Positions 26,018 through 35,462 of a stretch of 64,000 nt of DNA are shown here, piece by piece (the stretch's first letter is position 1; every line of letters starts with the position of its first letter). A program made the position numbers and the translations under genes. Origin of the DNA: Novosphingobium sediminicola (lineage in GTDB: Bacteria > Pseudomonadota > Alphaproteobacteria > Sphingomonadales > Sphingomonadaceae); contig NZ_JACIDX010000023.1 in the NCBI RefSeq assembly GCF_014196525.1, forward strand, positions 1 to 64,000, written 5' to 3'. The notes beneath the pieces were generated by a model that saw only the letters and a program-made list of their open reading frames with translations, was not told the origin of the DNA and did not search any database.

Positions 26018-28681
26018 TCAAAGCGGAAGATCGGTCGATTTGGCCACATCGAATTCGCCCGCAACGCCGGGCAGGCCGCTGTCGGGCTGGCCGCCGCCAA
26101 GGGTGAGCTGGTAATGCCCGGCAAGCACCTGACGCCGCCCATCGGCCGTCACCGCCGACAGATCGCGGGGCGAGAGGTCCAGCGTAATCTGGCGGCTTTC
26201 ACCGGCCTTGAGCGAAACGCGCTGAAACCCGCGCAGGGCGATGCGCGGCGCGCCGGGCAATTGCGGAACCTTGAGATAAAGCTGCACCACCTCGTCGCCA
26301 TCGCGCGCGCCGGTGTTGCGCACCTGCGCGGTCACGCGGATACCCTTGGCGGCCTCGCCATCCACCGGCGCGATCTGCGGCGCGGAATAGGCAAAGCTGG
26401 TATAGCTCAGCCCATAGCCGAAACCATAGACCGGGGTGCCGGTGAAATAGCGATAGGTGCGGCCCTGCATCGAATAATCGTCAAAGGGCGGCAGATCCTT
26501 GACATCGCGATAGAAGGTCAAAGGCAGACGCCCCGCCGGATTGGCCGCGCCCGACAGCACGTCGGCCACCGCCAAGCCGCCCGACTGGCCCGGATACCAA
26601 GCCTCCAGAATGGCATTGGCATTGTCCTTGGCCCAGCCCAGATTGATCGGGCTGCCGTTCATCGTCACCACGGCCAGCGGTTTGCCCCAAGCCTTTGCCC
26701 TGGCCAGCAATTCGCGCTGATCGGCGGGCAGTTCGAGCGAGGTCTTGTCGCCCCCGTCAAAGCCCTCGATCTTGATCGGCATTTCCTCGCCTTCCAGCTC
26801 AGCGGTCAGCCCCACCACGGCCAGCACGACATCGGCATCCTTCACCGCGCGGGCCATGTCGCCATAGGTGTCATGCGAAATCCGTTTCCAGAACATGCCG
26901 GGCGAGGCCGCGCCGCCGCCCTCCATGTCGAAATGCATTTTATAGCGCTGACCCTTTTTCAGATCGACATCGACAAATTCGGGCCGCTCGCCCCACAGCG
27001 AGTAGCGGTCGGATTTGACCGTCGGCTTGCCGTCGATATCGATGGCGCCCTTCACCGCCGTGACGGCAAGGCGATAGGTGCCGGTGTCCGGCGCTACGAA
27101 ATAGCCGTCCCATACAACCTTGTAGGCGTCGGCCACCTGCTTCAGTTCCGAAGCCTTGGTCGACAGGTTGGTCTCGATGCGGGTCACCACCGGCTTGGCG
27201 GCGAATTTGCGCTCGCCGCGCGGGGCGTTGGGGTCCATTACATTGTAATAGGCCGCGCGCAGGCCCGGCTTGCCGTCGGGCGTGACGAAATGGCCATCAG
27301 GCACCAGATCGCCATCGGTGATCGAGGACGAGAACGGCACATGGACAATGGTCGCCTTGGGGAAAGCGCGGTGCAGGCCGTCCAGCACCGAGACCGGCGG
27401 AGCGCTGGCCGCCGAGGAATAATTGCCGCGCAGCACACGCGTGGCATCGGCCAGCGGCCCCACCACCACGATTTTCGAATTGGGGCGCAGCGGCAGCAAT
27501 CCGTCATTCTTGAGCAGCACCATGCTCTGCGTCGCCGTTTTCAGCGCCAGCGCGCCGTTTTGCGGCGTACCGATGGCGCTGACCGGCACCATCGAGAGCT
27601 GGCGCGCGGCAAGGCCCGGCAGGTCGCCATTGCGATAGCGGGCCGAGAACAGGCGGACCAGCGCGCGGTCGAGATCAGCTTCGGTCAGCAAGCCCCGCTT
27701 GAGCGCGGCCATATAGCGATCACCCAGCCCCTTGGCCTCGCCGATGGTGCCGGTGTGGCATTCATTGTCGACGCCGGTGCGGAAAGCCGCCGCCACGCCT
27801 GCGGCCGGATCGGTGGCATATTTGTGATGGTCGGCAATATCGACCACCGCATCGCAATCCGAAACAACATAGCCGGTAAAGCCCCATGCCCCGCGCAGAT
27901 GGTCCTTCAATAGGTCATTGCTGGCGCAGGCGGGCTGGCCGTCGATGCGGTTATAGGCGCACATGATCGAGCCGGCGTGCCCCTCGACAATCGCGGCGCG
28001 GAAGGCGGGCAGATAGGTGTCCTCAAGATCATGGCGCGAGACAAAGACATTGGCCGCATGGCGCGTGGATTCCGGGCCGGAATGCACGGCAAAATGCTTC
28101 GGCGTGGCCACCACATCGGGCAGGTCGGGATTGTCGCCCTGCATCCCGGTGACAAAGGCAACGCCCATATGCGCGGTCAGGAACGGGTCCTCGCCATAGG
28201 TCTCCTGTCCCCGGCCCCAGCGCGGATCGCGATAGATGTTGATGTTGGGCGACCAGGTATCCAGCCCGGTGCCGATCTTGCCCAGATGGCCGGTTTCGCG
28301 GCCCAGCGTGTGGAGGGCGCGGACCTCGACGCTGATCGTGCGCGCCACATCATGGATGAGCGGCGCGTTGAACGTGGCGGCAAGGCCGACAGGTTCGGGG
28401 AAATTGGTGGTGGGTACCGCGCCGATCGCGCCATGCAGGCTTTCCGTCCACCAGTTATAGGCCGGGATATTCAGGCGCGGGATCGCCGGGGCCACATTGA
28501 CCAGTTGCGCCACCTTTTCCTCGGTGGTCAGCTTGCCCACCAGATCAGCGGCCATTTTGTCGGCCTGCGCCACCGGACTTGCGCTTTGGGCCAAAGACGT
28601 CTGCGGCAGGGCCAGCAGCAGGGCGGCGGCAAGAGTGGCGCGCGAAACGGGCACGCGCGAGGCATTCAGAAAATTGGACAC
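26018..28681 (-). CDS. GH3 beta-xylosidase/beta-glucosidase with PA14 insert, exported
   Basis: 887 residues, signal peptide (about 1-31, TSLAQS). GH3 N domain with nucleophile Asp275 (VVSDCDAV), the NWWTESLHGA block that is common in beta-xylosidases, and ATPKHFAVHSG; GH3 C domain interrupted by a PA14 module (about 470-610, LRAAYYN to DTGTYRLAVTAVKGAIDIDG); fibronectin-III-like tail (about 770-870). It removes terminal xylose or glucose from beta-linked oligosaccharides in the periplasm. It is the third gene on - after the receptor and halogenase, 57 bases behind the halogenase stop. Xylose versus glucose preference is uncertain. Confidence 0.9.
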   Translation of the reverse strand: MSNFLNASRVPVSRATLAAALLLALPQTSLAQSASPVAQADKMAADLVGKLTTEEKVAQLVNVAPAIPRLNIPAYNWWTESLHGAIGAVPTTNFPEPVGLAATFNAPLIHDVARTISVEVRALHTLGRETGHLGKIGTGLDTWSPNINIYRDPRWGRGQETYGEDPFLTAHMGVAFVTGMQGDNPDLPDVVATPKHFAVHSGPESTRHAANVFVSRHDLEDTYLPAFRAAIVEGHAGSIMCAYNRIDGQPACASNDLLKDHLRGAWGFTGYVVSDCDAVVDIADHHKYATDPAAGVAAAFRTGVDNECHTGTIGEAKGLGDRYMAALKRGLLTEADLDRALVRLFSARYRNGDLPGLAARQLSMVPVSAIGTPQNGALALKTATQSMVLLKNDGLLPLRPNSKIVVVGPLADATRVLRGNYSSAASAPPVSVLDGLHRAFPKATIVHVPFSSSITDGDLVPDGHFVTPDGKPGLRAAYYNVMDPNAPRGERKFAAKPVVTRIETNLSTKASELKQVADAYKVVWDGYFVAPDTGTYRLAVTAVKGAIDIDGKPTVKSDRYSLWGERPEFVDVDLKKGQRYKMHFDMEGGGAASPGMFWKRISHDTYGDMARAVKDADVVLAVVGLTAELEGEEMPIKIEGFDGGDKTSLELPADQRELLARAKAWGKPLAVVTMNGSPINLGWAKDNANAILEAWYPGQSGGLAVADVLSGAANPAGRLPLTFYRDVKDLPPFDDYSMQGRTYRYFTGTPVYGFGYGLSYTSFAYSAPQIAPVDGEAAKGIRVTAQVRNTGARDGDEVVQLYLKVPQLPGAPRIALRGFQRVSLKAGESRQITLDLSPRDLSAVTADGRRQVLAGHYQLTLGGGQPDSGLPGVAGEFDVAKSTDLPL

Positions 28682-28738
28682 ACAATTCTCCCCTGAGGCA
28701 TGATCGGATGGCGGGGCGCCGACATGGCGCCCGGGCGA

Positions 28739-30283
28739 TCACACCGGCTGAAGTCCGTATTGGGCTATCTTTTCAATCAGATCGCGATGGCGCGGCAGGC
28801 GCGAAAGCAGCTTTTGCGTCATATCGCGGTTTTCGCGCAGCGCGCGCGCGGCCTCGTGCGCCTCGGGCCGCAGATGCCCGCGCTCGACCTCACTGCGGAA
28901 ACCCATGCCATAGAGGACATATTGATAGGAGGCAGGCGGGAACACCTCGTCCACCCGGTCGAATTCGTCATGGAACCACGGCGGCTGATAGCGCCAGAGA
29001 CGCAGCAGATCCTGCAACCGCTGGGGGATGCTGGCCGGGTCCATGTTGTCGCGCCAGAAAGCGGTGTCGCGCCGCTTGCTAAGCACATAATGGAGTTTCA
29101 GGAAATCGATGATCCGGCCCCAGCGGTAATGGGTTTTTTCATTGAACCTGTCGGCCACAATGTCCATCACCTCGCGGTTGGCGGGCATCTGTTCGGCAAT
29201 CAGCTTGGCGGACAGCTCGATCAGCATGATGGCCGAAGCCTCCAGCGGTTCAAGGAAACCCGCCGCCATGCCCACGGCCACGCAATTGCGCTTCCAGAAG
29301 GTCTCGCGATGGCCCGCCCGGATCCTGATCTTGCGCGCGGGCAGATCCTTGCCCTGTGGCCCCAGATAGGCGCGCAATTCGGCCTCGGCCTCATCATCGC
29401 TGATATGGCGGCTGGAAAACACATGACCCACCCCGCGCCGCGTCGGCAGGCCGATGTCCCAGATCCAGCCCGCCGACTGGGCGGTGGAAATCGTGTGGGT
29501 GGAAATCGGCGTATCAGGCGCGGGATAGGGCACCTGCACCGCCAATGCCGTGTCGCAAAACAGAATATCGCTGCAATCGCGGAAACCCACGCCCAGCGTG
29601 CGGTCCAGCAGGAGGCCATGCGTGCCGGTGCAGTCGATGAAAAGATCGCCCTCGATCTCGCCCGCCTGCATCGTCACAATGGATTTGATATCGCCGTTTT
29701 CATGCTGGATCACATCCTGCACATCGGCGGGGACATAACGCACGCCCAGCTTTTGCGTGCAATGGCGCTGCATAAAGGGGGCGAATTTGCCCGCGTCCAG
29801 ATGATAGGCGTAATTGGTCAACGCCTCATATTCAGCGGTGCTGACGGTCTTGGGCGCAAGACCGTGATCGCACACCTGCCCCTGCGGACAGACCGCGTCG
29901 CAAAAGCTCTCGTTGCTCTCTGCGGCCAGCCAATGGGGCACCAGATTCATCTGGCCAAAGCGCTGGGGCAGGACGAGCGGATGGTAATAGGCGTCATCCG
30001 GGGCGCCGGTGGTCCATTTGGCGAAAAGCGCGCCCTGTTTGAAGGCGGCGTCACATTCGCGGAAGAAGTCGGTTTCCGAAACACCGACCTTTTTCAGGGT
30101 CTGGCGCATGGTCGGCCATGTGCCCTCGCCCACGCCGATGATCGGGACATCCGGCGATTCCACCAGCGTCACGGTGAAATCTGCGGGTATCCGCCCCTGA
30201 TGCCGGGCGGCAATGATCGCGGCGGTCAGCCAACCGGCCGTGCCCCCGCCCACAATCACCACATTGCGCACCGCGTGAACCAT
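28739..30283 (-). CDS. Flavin-dependent tryptophan-halogenase-like protein
   Basis: 514 residues. FAD-binding GGGTAGW at 12-18, the GVGEGTWPTM block at 50-59 and Lys82 (AAFKQGALF) at the place of the essential lysine (Lys79) of PrnA. The second family signature WxWxIP reads WIWDIG here: the proline is a glycine. Family members halogenate free or peptide-bound aromatic rings with FADH2, O2 and halide. Proteins of this sort sit beside TonB receptors in Caulobacter, sphingomonads and xanthomonads, and their role in glycan use is unknown. No flavin reductase is seen nearby. It lies between the receptor gene and GH3. Confidence 0.88.
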   Translation of the reverse strand: MVHAVRNVVIVGGGTAGWLTAAIIAARHQGRIPADFTVTLVESPDVPIIGVGEGTWPTMRQTLKKVGVSETDFFRECDAAFKQGALFAKWTTGAPDDAYYHPLVLPQRFGQMNLVPHWLAAESNESFCDAVCPQGQVCDHGLAPKTVSTAEYEALTNYAYHLDAGKFAPFMQRHCTQKLGVRYVPADVQDVIQHENGDIKSIVTMQAGEIEGDLFIDCTGTHGLLLDRTLGVGFRDCSDILFCDTALAVQVPYPAPDTPISTHTISTAQSAGWIWDIGLPTRRGVGHVFSSRHISDDEAEAELRAYLGPQGKDLPARKIRIRAGHRETFWKRNCVAVGMAAGFLEPLEASAIMLIELSAKLIAEQMPANREVMDIVADRFNEKTHYRWGRIIDFLKLHYVLSKRRDTAFWRDNMDPASIPQRLQDLLRLWRYQPPWFHDEFDRVDEVFPPASYQYVLYGMGFRSEVERGHLRPEAHEAARALRENRDMTQKLLSRLPRHRDLIEKIAQYGLQPV

Positions 30284-30313
30284 TCCCCTGCTCCGATGCT
30301 TGTTATGATGGCG

Positions 30314-30340
30314 GGCGGCGCCGGAAACCCCGGCGCCGCC
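30314..30340. terminator. Hairpin between TonB receptor and halogenase genes
   Basis: A perfect 11-bp GC stem (GGCGGCGCCGG / CCGGCGCCGCC), loop AAACC, inside an otherwise co-directional gene pair. Without a U-run in the - direction it may attenuate or stabilise RNA rather than fully terminate. Confidence 0.5.
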
Positions 30341-30356
30341 TTTGCCTTATGTCCGA

Positions 30357-33209
30357 TTAATAGTGGAAGCGGGCGCCGAAAACAAACCGGCGGCCATAGG
30401 ACCACGTATCAAGCGGCTGGTTCGACCAACGGCCATAGGTGCTGTAGGTCGAATTGTTGAGGTTGGTGCCCTCGACAAAGACCGTCACCTGTTTGGTGAA
30501 GTCATAGCTGGCGCTGGCATCGACCTGAACTTGCTGGTTCACATTGACCGGTTCGGCGCCAAAGGTGCCGCCCTGCGTCTGGCCCAGCGTCAGCAGATAG
30601 CTGTCGCGCCAGTTGACGGCCACACGGGCCTGAATGCCATGCTTGTCATAGAAGCCGACAAAGTTGGCCGAATTGGCAAGGCCGGTGATCGCAAAGGCCG
30701 CACCCGAAATATCGGATGTGTCGAAATTGCGATTGGTCTTGACCAGCGTGGCATTGGCGTTGAAGCCGAAGCCGCTATCGCCGAACACGTGCTGCAACGC
30801 GATTTCCACCCCCTTGACCACGCCGTCCGGCCCGTTGATCTTGCCGTTGACTTGGAACTGGGCAGTCTGCCCGGTGAAGGGATCGGTCACGCCGTTGATC
30901 GATTGGGTGCTGACCCCGCCCACGATGAAGTTCGAGATATACTTCAGGAAGCCGTTGACCGCGAAATACGAGTTCTTCTTGTAGTAATACTCGGCCGCAA
31001 CGTCGAAATTATCCGACAGATAGGGCTTGAGGCTGGCATTGCCGCCCGATGCGGCAAGGCTGCCCTTGCGCATCGTGCCCAGCGTGATGTTCGGCTTGAG
31101 ATAGCTGAGCGCAGGGCGCGTGAGCGTGCGCGAGGCATCGGCGCGCAGCGTCAGCTTGGAGGTCACCTCCAGCTTGGCATCGAAACTGGGCAGCAGATAG
31201 TTGTAGTTGGTGGTCTTGATGATCGCCTGCTGCGGCGTGTACGAACCCACCGTGATCAGCGTGGGGTCGGTCGTCACGGTGATCAGATTGGCCGGCAGCG
31301 TGCCGATGGCCGAAGCCTCAAGATGGGTGAATTCATCGCGCAGGCCCGCCGAGAAGTGGAACGGCATCCCGGCCAGTTCGGCATCCATCGCCACCTTGAA
31401 CCAACCGGCCCACGTCTGTTCCTTCACGCCCAGCACCGTGCTGGGATCAAAGGCGGGCGCCGTGCCCACACCCGTGGGATCAAGCAGCTTGTAGACCGCA
31501 TAGGGGTCATACTTGATGAGCGCGGGCGCCACATTGCCCGAATAGCCGGGAATGAAACCCGAAGTATTGATCAGCCCCTGATAGATGCTGGCAGGCAGCG
31601 GCGCGATCGAACCGGTGCGGCCCGAGGGCGCGCCATAACCGGCATAGCGGGCGAAAGTGCCGTTGACGAAGGTGTTCTGGCTTTCCTGATGGAACTTGTC
31701 TTCCGAATAGCGGATGCCGAAATCAATCTTCAGATTGTCCTGCTGCCACCTGCCCCCGGCTTTGAACTGCTTGACCAGATCGGTGTAATAGTTCGCGCCG
31801 CGCACGATCACGTGGTTGCCGATAAGAGCCTGATTGGTGAAGGCCGCCGCATTGCCCGCCGGGCCAACATCATGGATGCTGGGCAGGTAATTGGCGCTGC
31901 TGCCCATCATGGTCGCGCCGGTGTTGGCGCCCAGAATGGTGGAATAGCGGGTGCAGACGCCATTGGTGCAGGGCGTGGACACAAAGGAGCCATTCGGATC
32001 GACATTGCTGCCGCCATAGCCGATGTCCATATTGTCATTATAGCCGTTGTTGCCCGGATTCAGCACCGAGCGCGACAGGGCGGCGTCAAAGTCGAACTTC
32101 AGATTGTCGGTCGCTTCCCACTTCAGGTTGGCGCCCACCATGTTGGTCTGGTTGATCGTGCGCTGAATGCCCGCGTTGAAGTCCATCGGCGTGCCGAACT
32201 GGTTGAAATCGGTGACTGTGCCGTTGGCATCAAACTTCACATTGCGCAGGTCATCGCCGTTGAACCACGCGCCATAGCCATAGCTTTGCGAATGGATGAC
32301 CTGACGGCTGAAATTGTCGTCAATGGTCAGCAGCAGCTTGTCATTGGCCTGCCACTGGAAGGCGATGCGGCCATCGATGCGTTCATCCTGCGTGGAGACC
32401 TGATTGGCGCCGATCTGCTGGGGGAACCAGCCCACCTTGCTCCAGTTGGCCGCATTGGAAAGCTGGGCATCTGTGCAGGCCGCATTGACCTGACAGGTGT
32501 TGAACTGCTTGCCGATCCAGCCGGGGATGAAGACCTGATTGGACGTAGTGTCGGCGCGGCGATAGGCCACATAGCCAAGCAGACCCACCTTATCATCGGC
32601 AAATGTATTGCTCAGCAACAGCCCGCCCGAAGGCACCACCTTGCCATTGCGGTCCTGCACCGAACCGGAGGCTTTGGCCGCCATCTGGAAACCGGTGCGA
32701 TCAAACGGCTTGGGCAGGCTGACGTCCAGCGTCGCGCCGATGGCGCTCGATCCCAGCGTCACGTCGGGCGTCTTGTAGACGCTCATCCGGCTGACGAAAT
32801 CGGAACCGATCGTGGTGAAATCCACCCCGCGATTGCCCGAAGCGGTCGACAGGTGGCGACCATCGAACTGGGTATCGTTAAAATCGCCGCCAAAGCCGCG
32901 AACGGTCACGCCATTGGCCTCGCCGCGCTGGCCCGAACGCTGGATCGAGATGCCCGGCAGGCGCTGGAGCGAGTCGGCCACGTTCGAATCGGGGAATTTA
33001 CCGATATCTTCGGCCGAAATCGCGTCCACCACGCCCGATGCGGCGCGCTTGATATCCATATTGCGCTGAAGCGAGCCGCGAATACCGGTAACGATAATTT
33101 CGGGATCCGACGCATTGGGCTCTGCCGCATAAGCCGGCGCGGCCATGGCAACCGCCAGCGCGCCCATGCCGCCGGCGATCAACCACTTTGAAACTAATGT
33201 TTTTGCCAT
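30357..33209 (-). CDS. TonB-dependent receptor, Caulobacter-type
   Basis: 950 residues. Signal peptide 1-28 (APAYAA), plug starting EIIVTGIRGSLQRNMDIKR with DAISAEDIGKFPDSNVADSLQRLPGISIQR, which is the signature of the large Caulobacter-type receptor family, and a barrel that ends RFVFGARFHY. It would take up a glycan fragment across the outer membrane using TonB. It leads a likely operon with the halogenase and GH3, and diverges from SapC/cupin. ATG 33209 has a GGAGAGG site; an upstream in-frame start at 33263 lacks one. A GGTAGCGCTATC operator lies about 205 bases upstream. Confidence 0.93.
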   Translation of the reverse strand: MAKTLVSKWLIAGGMGALAVAMAAPAYAAEPNASDPEIIVTGIRGSLQRNMDIKRAASGVVDAISAEDIGKFPDSNVADSLQRLPGISIQRSGQRGEANGVTVRGFGGDFNDTQFDGRHLSTASGNRGVDFTTIGSDFVSRMSVYKTPDVTLGSSAIGATLDVSLPKPFDRTGFQMAAKASGSVQDRNGKVVPSGGLLLSNTFADDKVGLLGYVAYRRADTTSNQVFIPGWIGKQFNTCQVNAACTDAQLSNAANWSKVGWFPQQIGANQVSTQDERIDGRIAFQWQANDKLLLTIDDNFSRQVIHSQSYGYGAWFNGDDLRNVKFDANGTVTDFNQFGTPMDFNAGIQRTINQTNMVGANLKWEATDNLKFDFDAALSRSVLNPGNNGYNDNMDIGYGGSNVDPNGSFVSTPCTNGVCTRYSTILGANTGATMMGSSANYLPSIHDVGPAGNAAAFTNQALIGNHVIVRGANYYTDLVKQFKAGGRWQQDNLKIDFGIRYSEDKFHQESQNTFVNGTFARYAGYGAPSGRTGSIAPLPASIYQGLINTSGFIPGYSGNVAPALIKYDPYAVYKLLDPTGVGTAPAFDPSTVLGVKEQTWAGWFKVAMDAELAGMPFHFSAGLRDEFTHLEASAIGTLPANLITVTTDPTLITVGSYTPQQAIIKTTNYNYLLPSFDAKLEVTSKLTLRADASRTLTRPALSYLKPNITLGTMRKGSLAASGGNASLKPYLSDNFDVAAEYYYKKNSYFAVNGFLKYISNFIVGGVSTQSINGVTDPFTGQTAQFQVNGKINGPDGVVKGVEIALQHVFGDSGFGFNANATLVKTNRNFDTSDISGAAFAITGLANSANFVGFYDKHGIQARVAVNWRDSYLLTLGQTQGGTFGAEPVNVNQQVQVDASASYDFTKQVTVFVEGTNLNNSTYSTYGRWSNQPLDTWSYGRRFVFGARFHY

Positions 33210-33414
33210 ATCCTCTCCCCTTGAAGTCTGTTCTGGCGGCTCCCCCGCCCGGGGCGATGACACCTGCGCATTTTCCCGCCGACCCTCTTGCCGGATTGTC
33301 TGCGGATTCCTGCTGAATCATGGACACAGCCGTTCGACACGGCCTGCTTGCCTGGCAATTCACTCTCCAGCCGGTGCTGTATCGTCACCTTGCACTCTGC
33401 CTCTAGCGAAGTTA

Positions 33415-33426
33415 GGTAGCGCTATC
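33415..33426. promoter_or_regulatory. LacI-type operator, GGTAGCGCTATC (TonB receptor)
   Basis: One mismatch to the consensus at the second position. With its flanks it reads AGGTAGCGCTATCA, very close to the xyl-box of Xanthomonas as I recall it (TGGTAGCGCTAACA). Confidence 0.65.
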
Positions 33427-33548
33427 AAGCCCAATTAGTCTGGGTAATCGTCGAGCGTAGATGGTGTTGCGAATTACACACACATAAAGCGAGCAAAATG
33501 GGCATAACTGCAAAGTCTGCTTGCCCGATTGCACCGCTTTCCCGCATA

Positions 33549-33560
33549 GTTAGCGTAAAC
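33549..33560. promoter_or_regulatory. LacI-type operator, GTTAGCGTAAAC (SapC/cupin)
   Basis: A degenerate palindrome ending 17 bases before the SapC start, close to its ribosome site; bound repressor would block transcription directly. Confidence 0.5.
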
Positions 33561-33577
33561 GAAGGGAGAGGAAATTG

Positions 33578-34261
33578 GTGGAAAAACTTGAAGCGCTCAA
33601 CAGCGTGGCCCATCGCGATCTGCGTATTCATCCAATGACAGGAGCCCATCCCCATTTTGTCCAGATTACGTTGATTGAAGCAGAAAAAGCGGCTTCATGT
33701 TGTCCGCTCTTCTTTGCCAAAAGCCCCGAAACTGGCCGGTTCGGACTGGGCGCCCTTTTCGGCTTTGCCGCAGGCGAAGTGCTGGTCGAAGGGGCCAATG
33801 AAGCCAATGCCGCGTTTCTGCCCTGCAATATCCAGCGTCAGGGCTTTTTTGCCGATAATACTGATATTGTGGTGGATTTGGCAGATCCCCGCTTTGCGCC
33901 GGGCGGCACGATCTCGCTGTTCGACGCCGATGGCAACCCCAGCGACGAAATGCGCCTGATCCAACGCGCGGTGGGTGTGATGGTGCAACAAACCCCACCA
34001 ACACAAGCATTTATCGATGAAATGCTGCGGCTGCACATCATCGAACCGGTCGATATCACGCTCAATTTCGACGATGGCGCCAAGGTGTCGCTTGAAGGGC
34101 TCTATACGATCAGCGGCGACGCGCTCAACGCTCTGGCCGATGAAGATATCCTCCGACTATTCCGCAAGGGCTGGCTGCAGGTCGCCTTGACCATTCGCGG
34201 CTCGCTGCAACAGGTGGCCGTGCTGGCGCGCCGCCGCAACGAACGACTGGTGGGCGCCTGA
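33578..34261 (+). CDS. SapC-family protein
   Basis: 227 residues, no signal peptide. The pattern HPMTGAHPHFVQITLIEAEKAASCCPLFFAKSPETG at the start and AFIDEMLRLHIIEPVDITLNFDDG in the middle is that of SapC, first noticed in Campylobacter surface-layer gene clusters; the biochemical role is unknown. In glycan-use loci SapC genes usually stand beside a TonB receptor, a JmjC-like cupin and a tryptophan-halogenase-like gene, as here. GTG 33578 fits the GGGAGAGG site (6 bases); TTG 33575 would add one residue. It is followed two bases later by the cupin gene. Confidence 0.83.
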   Translation: MEKLEALNSVAHRDLRIHPMTGAHPHFVQITLIEAEKAASCCPLFFAKSPETGRFGLGALFGFAAGEVLVEGANEANAAFLPCNIQRQGFFADNTDIVVDLADPRFAPGGTISLFDADGNPSDEMRLIQRAVGVMVQQTPPTQAFIDEMLRLHIIEPVDITLNFDDGAKVSLEGLYTISGDALNALADEDILRLFRKGWLQVALTIRGSLQQVAVLARRRNERLVGA

Positions 34262-34263
34262 GC

Positions 34264-35286
34264 ATGGCGGCCCGGTTGCGCGAATGGGCCGCCGAAGACC
34301 CTGCCTTGTCCGACCCGGCGCGGTTTCGCGAAACGGTGGCGATGGCCGGAGAACCGGTGGTGATTCGCGGCTATGCTCAGGACTGGCCGCTGCGGCGCGC
34401 GGCCCGGATTTCCGACCTTGCCGCCTGCGACTATCTGCGCCAGCATGACGGCGGAAAGCGACCGCAGGTGATGCTGGGCGATCCGGCCATCGCAGGGCGT
34501 TATTTCTATCGCGACGGCCTCGACGGGTTCAATTTCGAGCGAGTCGAGATGAGCATCGACGAAGCCCTGCAGCGCATGCTGGACTGCGCGGCCGATCCCG
34601 CCCTGCCCTCGGCCTATCTGGGATCGCTGGTCGCCCCGGCCTATTTGCCCGGCATGACTGCCCAGCATCAGCCCGCTCTGGTGCCGCAGGGCGTGGCAAT
34701 GCGGCTTTGGATCGGCAATGCCTCGCATGTGGCATGTCATTATGATGGCTATGAAAATTTTGCCTGTGTACTGGCGGGGCGACGACGCTTCACGCTTTAT
34801 CCGCCCGATGCGATCGGCGATCTTTATGTCGGCCCGATTGATTTCACACTGGCGGGCCAGCCAGTGAGCATGGCGGCCGGGGATTGCAATCACCCCGAAC
34901 GCTATCCCCGCTTTGCCCGCGCCGAGTCGCGCAAACTGGTGGTGGACCTGGAGCCGGGCGATGCGCTCTATCTGCCCAAATTATGGTGGCATCAGGTCGA
35001 GGCCACCGCGCCTTTCAACATCATGGCCAATTTCTGGTGGGACGCCTTTGCCATAGGGCCGGATGCGCCGATGCTGGCCATGCTGTTTGCCATGATCACG
35101 CTGGGCGAGAGGCCGCAGGCGGACCGGGAAGCCTTTCGCGCCTATTTCGACCATTTCGTGTTTCGGCCCGACGGGCATCCGCTGGCCCATTTGCCGGAGG
35201 AAAAGCGGGGCGTGCTGCGCGATCTGGCCGGGGGCGGCTATGGCCAGATCCGGGCGATGATCATGCGCGCCCTGCGCGGACAATAA
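34264..35286 (+). CDS. JmjC/cupin_8-like Fe(II)/2-oxoglutarate oxygenase
   Basis: 340 residues, no signal peptide. Cupin_8 fold with an iron triad: His159 and Asp161 (ACHYDGYENF) and His243 (LWWHQVEA), plus PALVPQGVAMRLWIGN before it. Related proteins (FIH-type and the Pass1-like group) hydroxylate amino-acid side chains or small molecules. Its target here is unknown; a co-encoded receptor or partner protein is possible. Two bases separate it from SapC, so the pair is co-translated. It is probably controlled by the operator in front of SapC. Confidence 0.82.
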   Translation: MAARLREWAAEDPALSDPARFRETVAMAGEPVVIRGYAQDWPLRRAARISDLAACDYLRQHDGGKRPQVMLGDPAIAGRYFYRDGLDGFNFERVEMSIDEALQRMLDCAADPALPSAYLGSLVAPAYLPGMTAQHQPALVPQGVAMRLWIGNASHVACHYDGYENFACVLAGRRRFTLYPPDAIGDLYVGPIDFTLAGQPVSMAAGDCNHPERYPRFARAESRKLVVDLEPGDALYLPKLWWHQVEATAPFNIMANFWWDAFAIGPDAPMLAMLFAMITLGERPQADREAFRAYFDHFVFRPDGHPLAHLPEEKRGVLRDLAGGGYGQIRAMIMRALRGQ

Positions 35287-35462
35287 GCATCCGCTTGACA
35301 GAAGCGCGTCGTTATTTAGTCTGATTATAAATCATCCGTATTCGCCTTTGCCGATGCCGATACCGCGATGATTCGCCCCCACTGCCTTTATTCTCATCAT
35401 TCTATTGGGATGACGTCGGGCGGGGCACAAAAAGCACTAAACAGACAAATCGGGAGAAGCCC

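Larger units (their letters stand above)
33210..33577. other. Divergent regulatory region, TonB receptor / SapC
   Basis: A 368-base gap without a credible gene. It contains two LacI-type palindromes, at 33415-33426 and 33549-33560. Confidence 0.55.

Noticed and set aside
23584..26142. An 852-codon open frame on - across GH95
   Set aside because: A shadow of a gene with all GH95 catalytic residues. The frame runs through the terminator and into the GH3 gene.
30342..33191. A 949-codon open frame on + opposite the second TonB receptor
   Set aside because: Arg/Ile/Gly-rich low-information translation typical of the antisense of GC-rich genes; the receptor on - has signal peptide, plug and C-terminal motif.
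35287..35462. TTGACA at 35295 as a -35 box for the CE1 esterase
   Set aside because: The only good -10-like element (TATAAA, about 35326) is 25 bases away, too far for a sigma-70 promoter.
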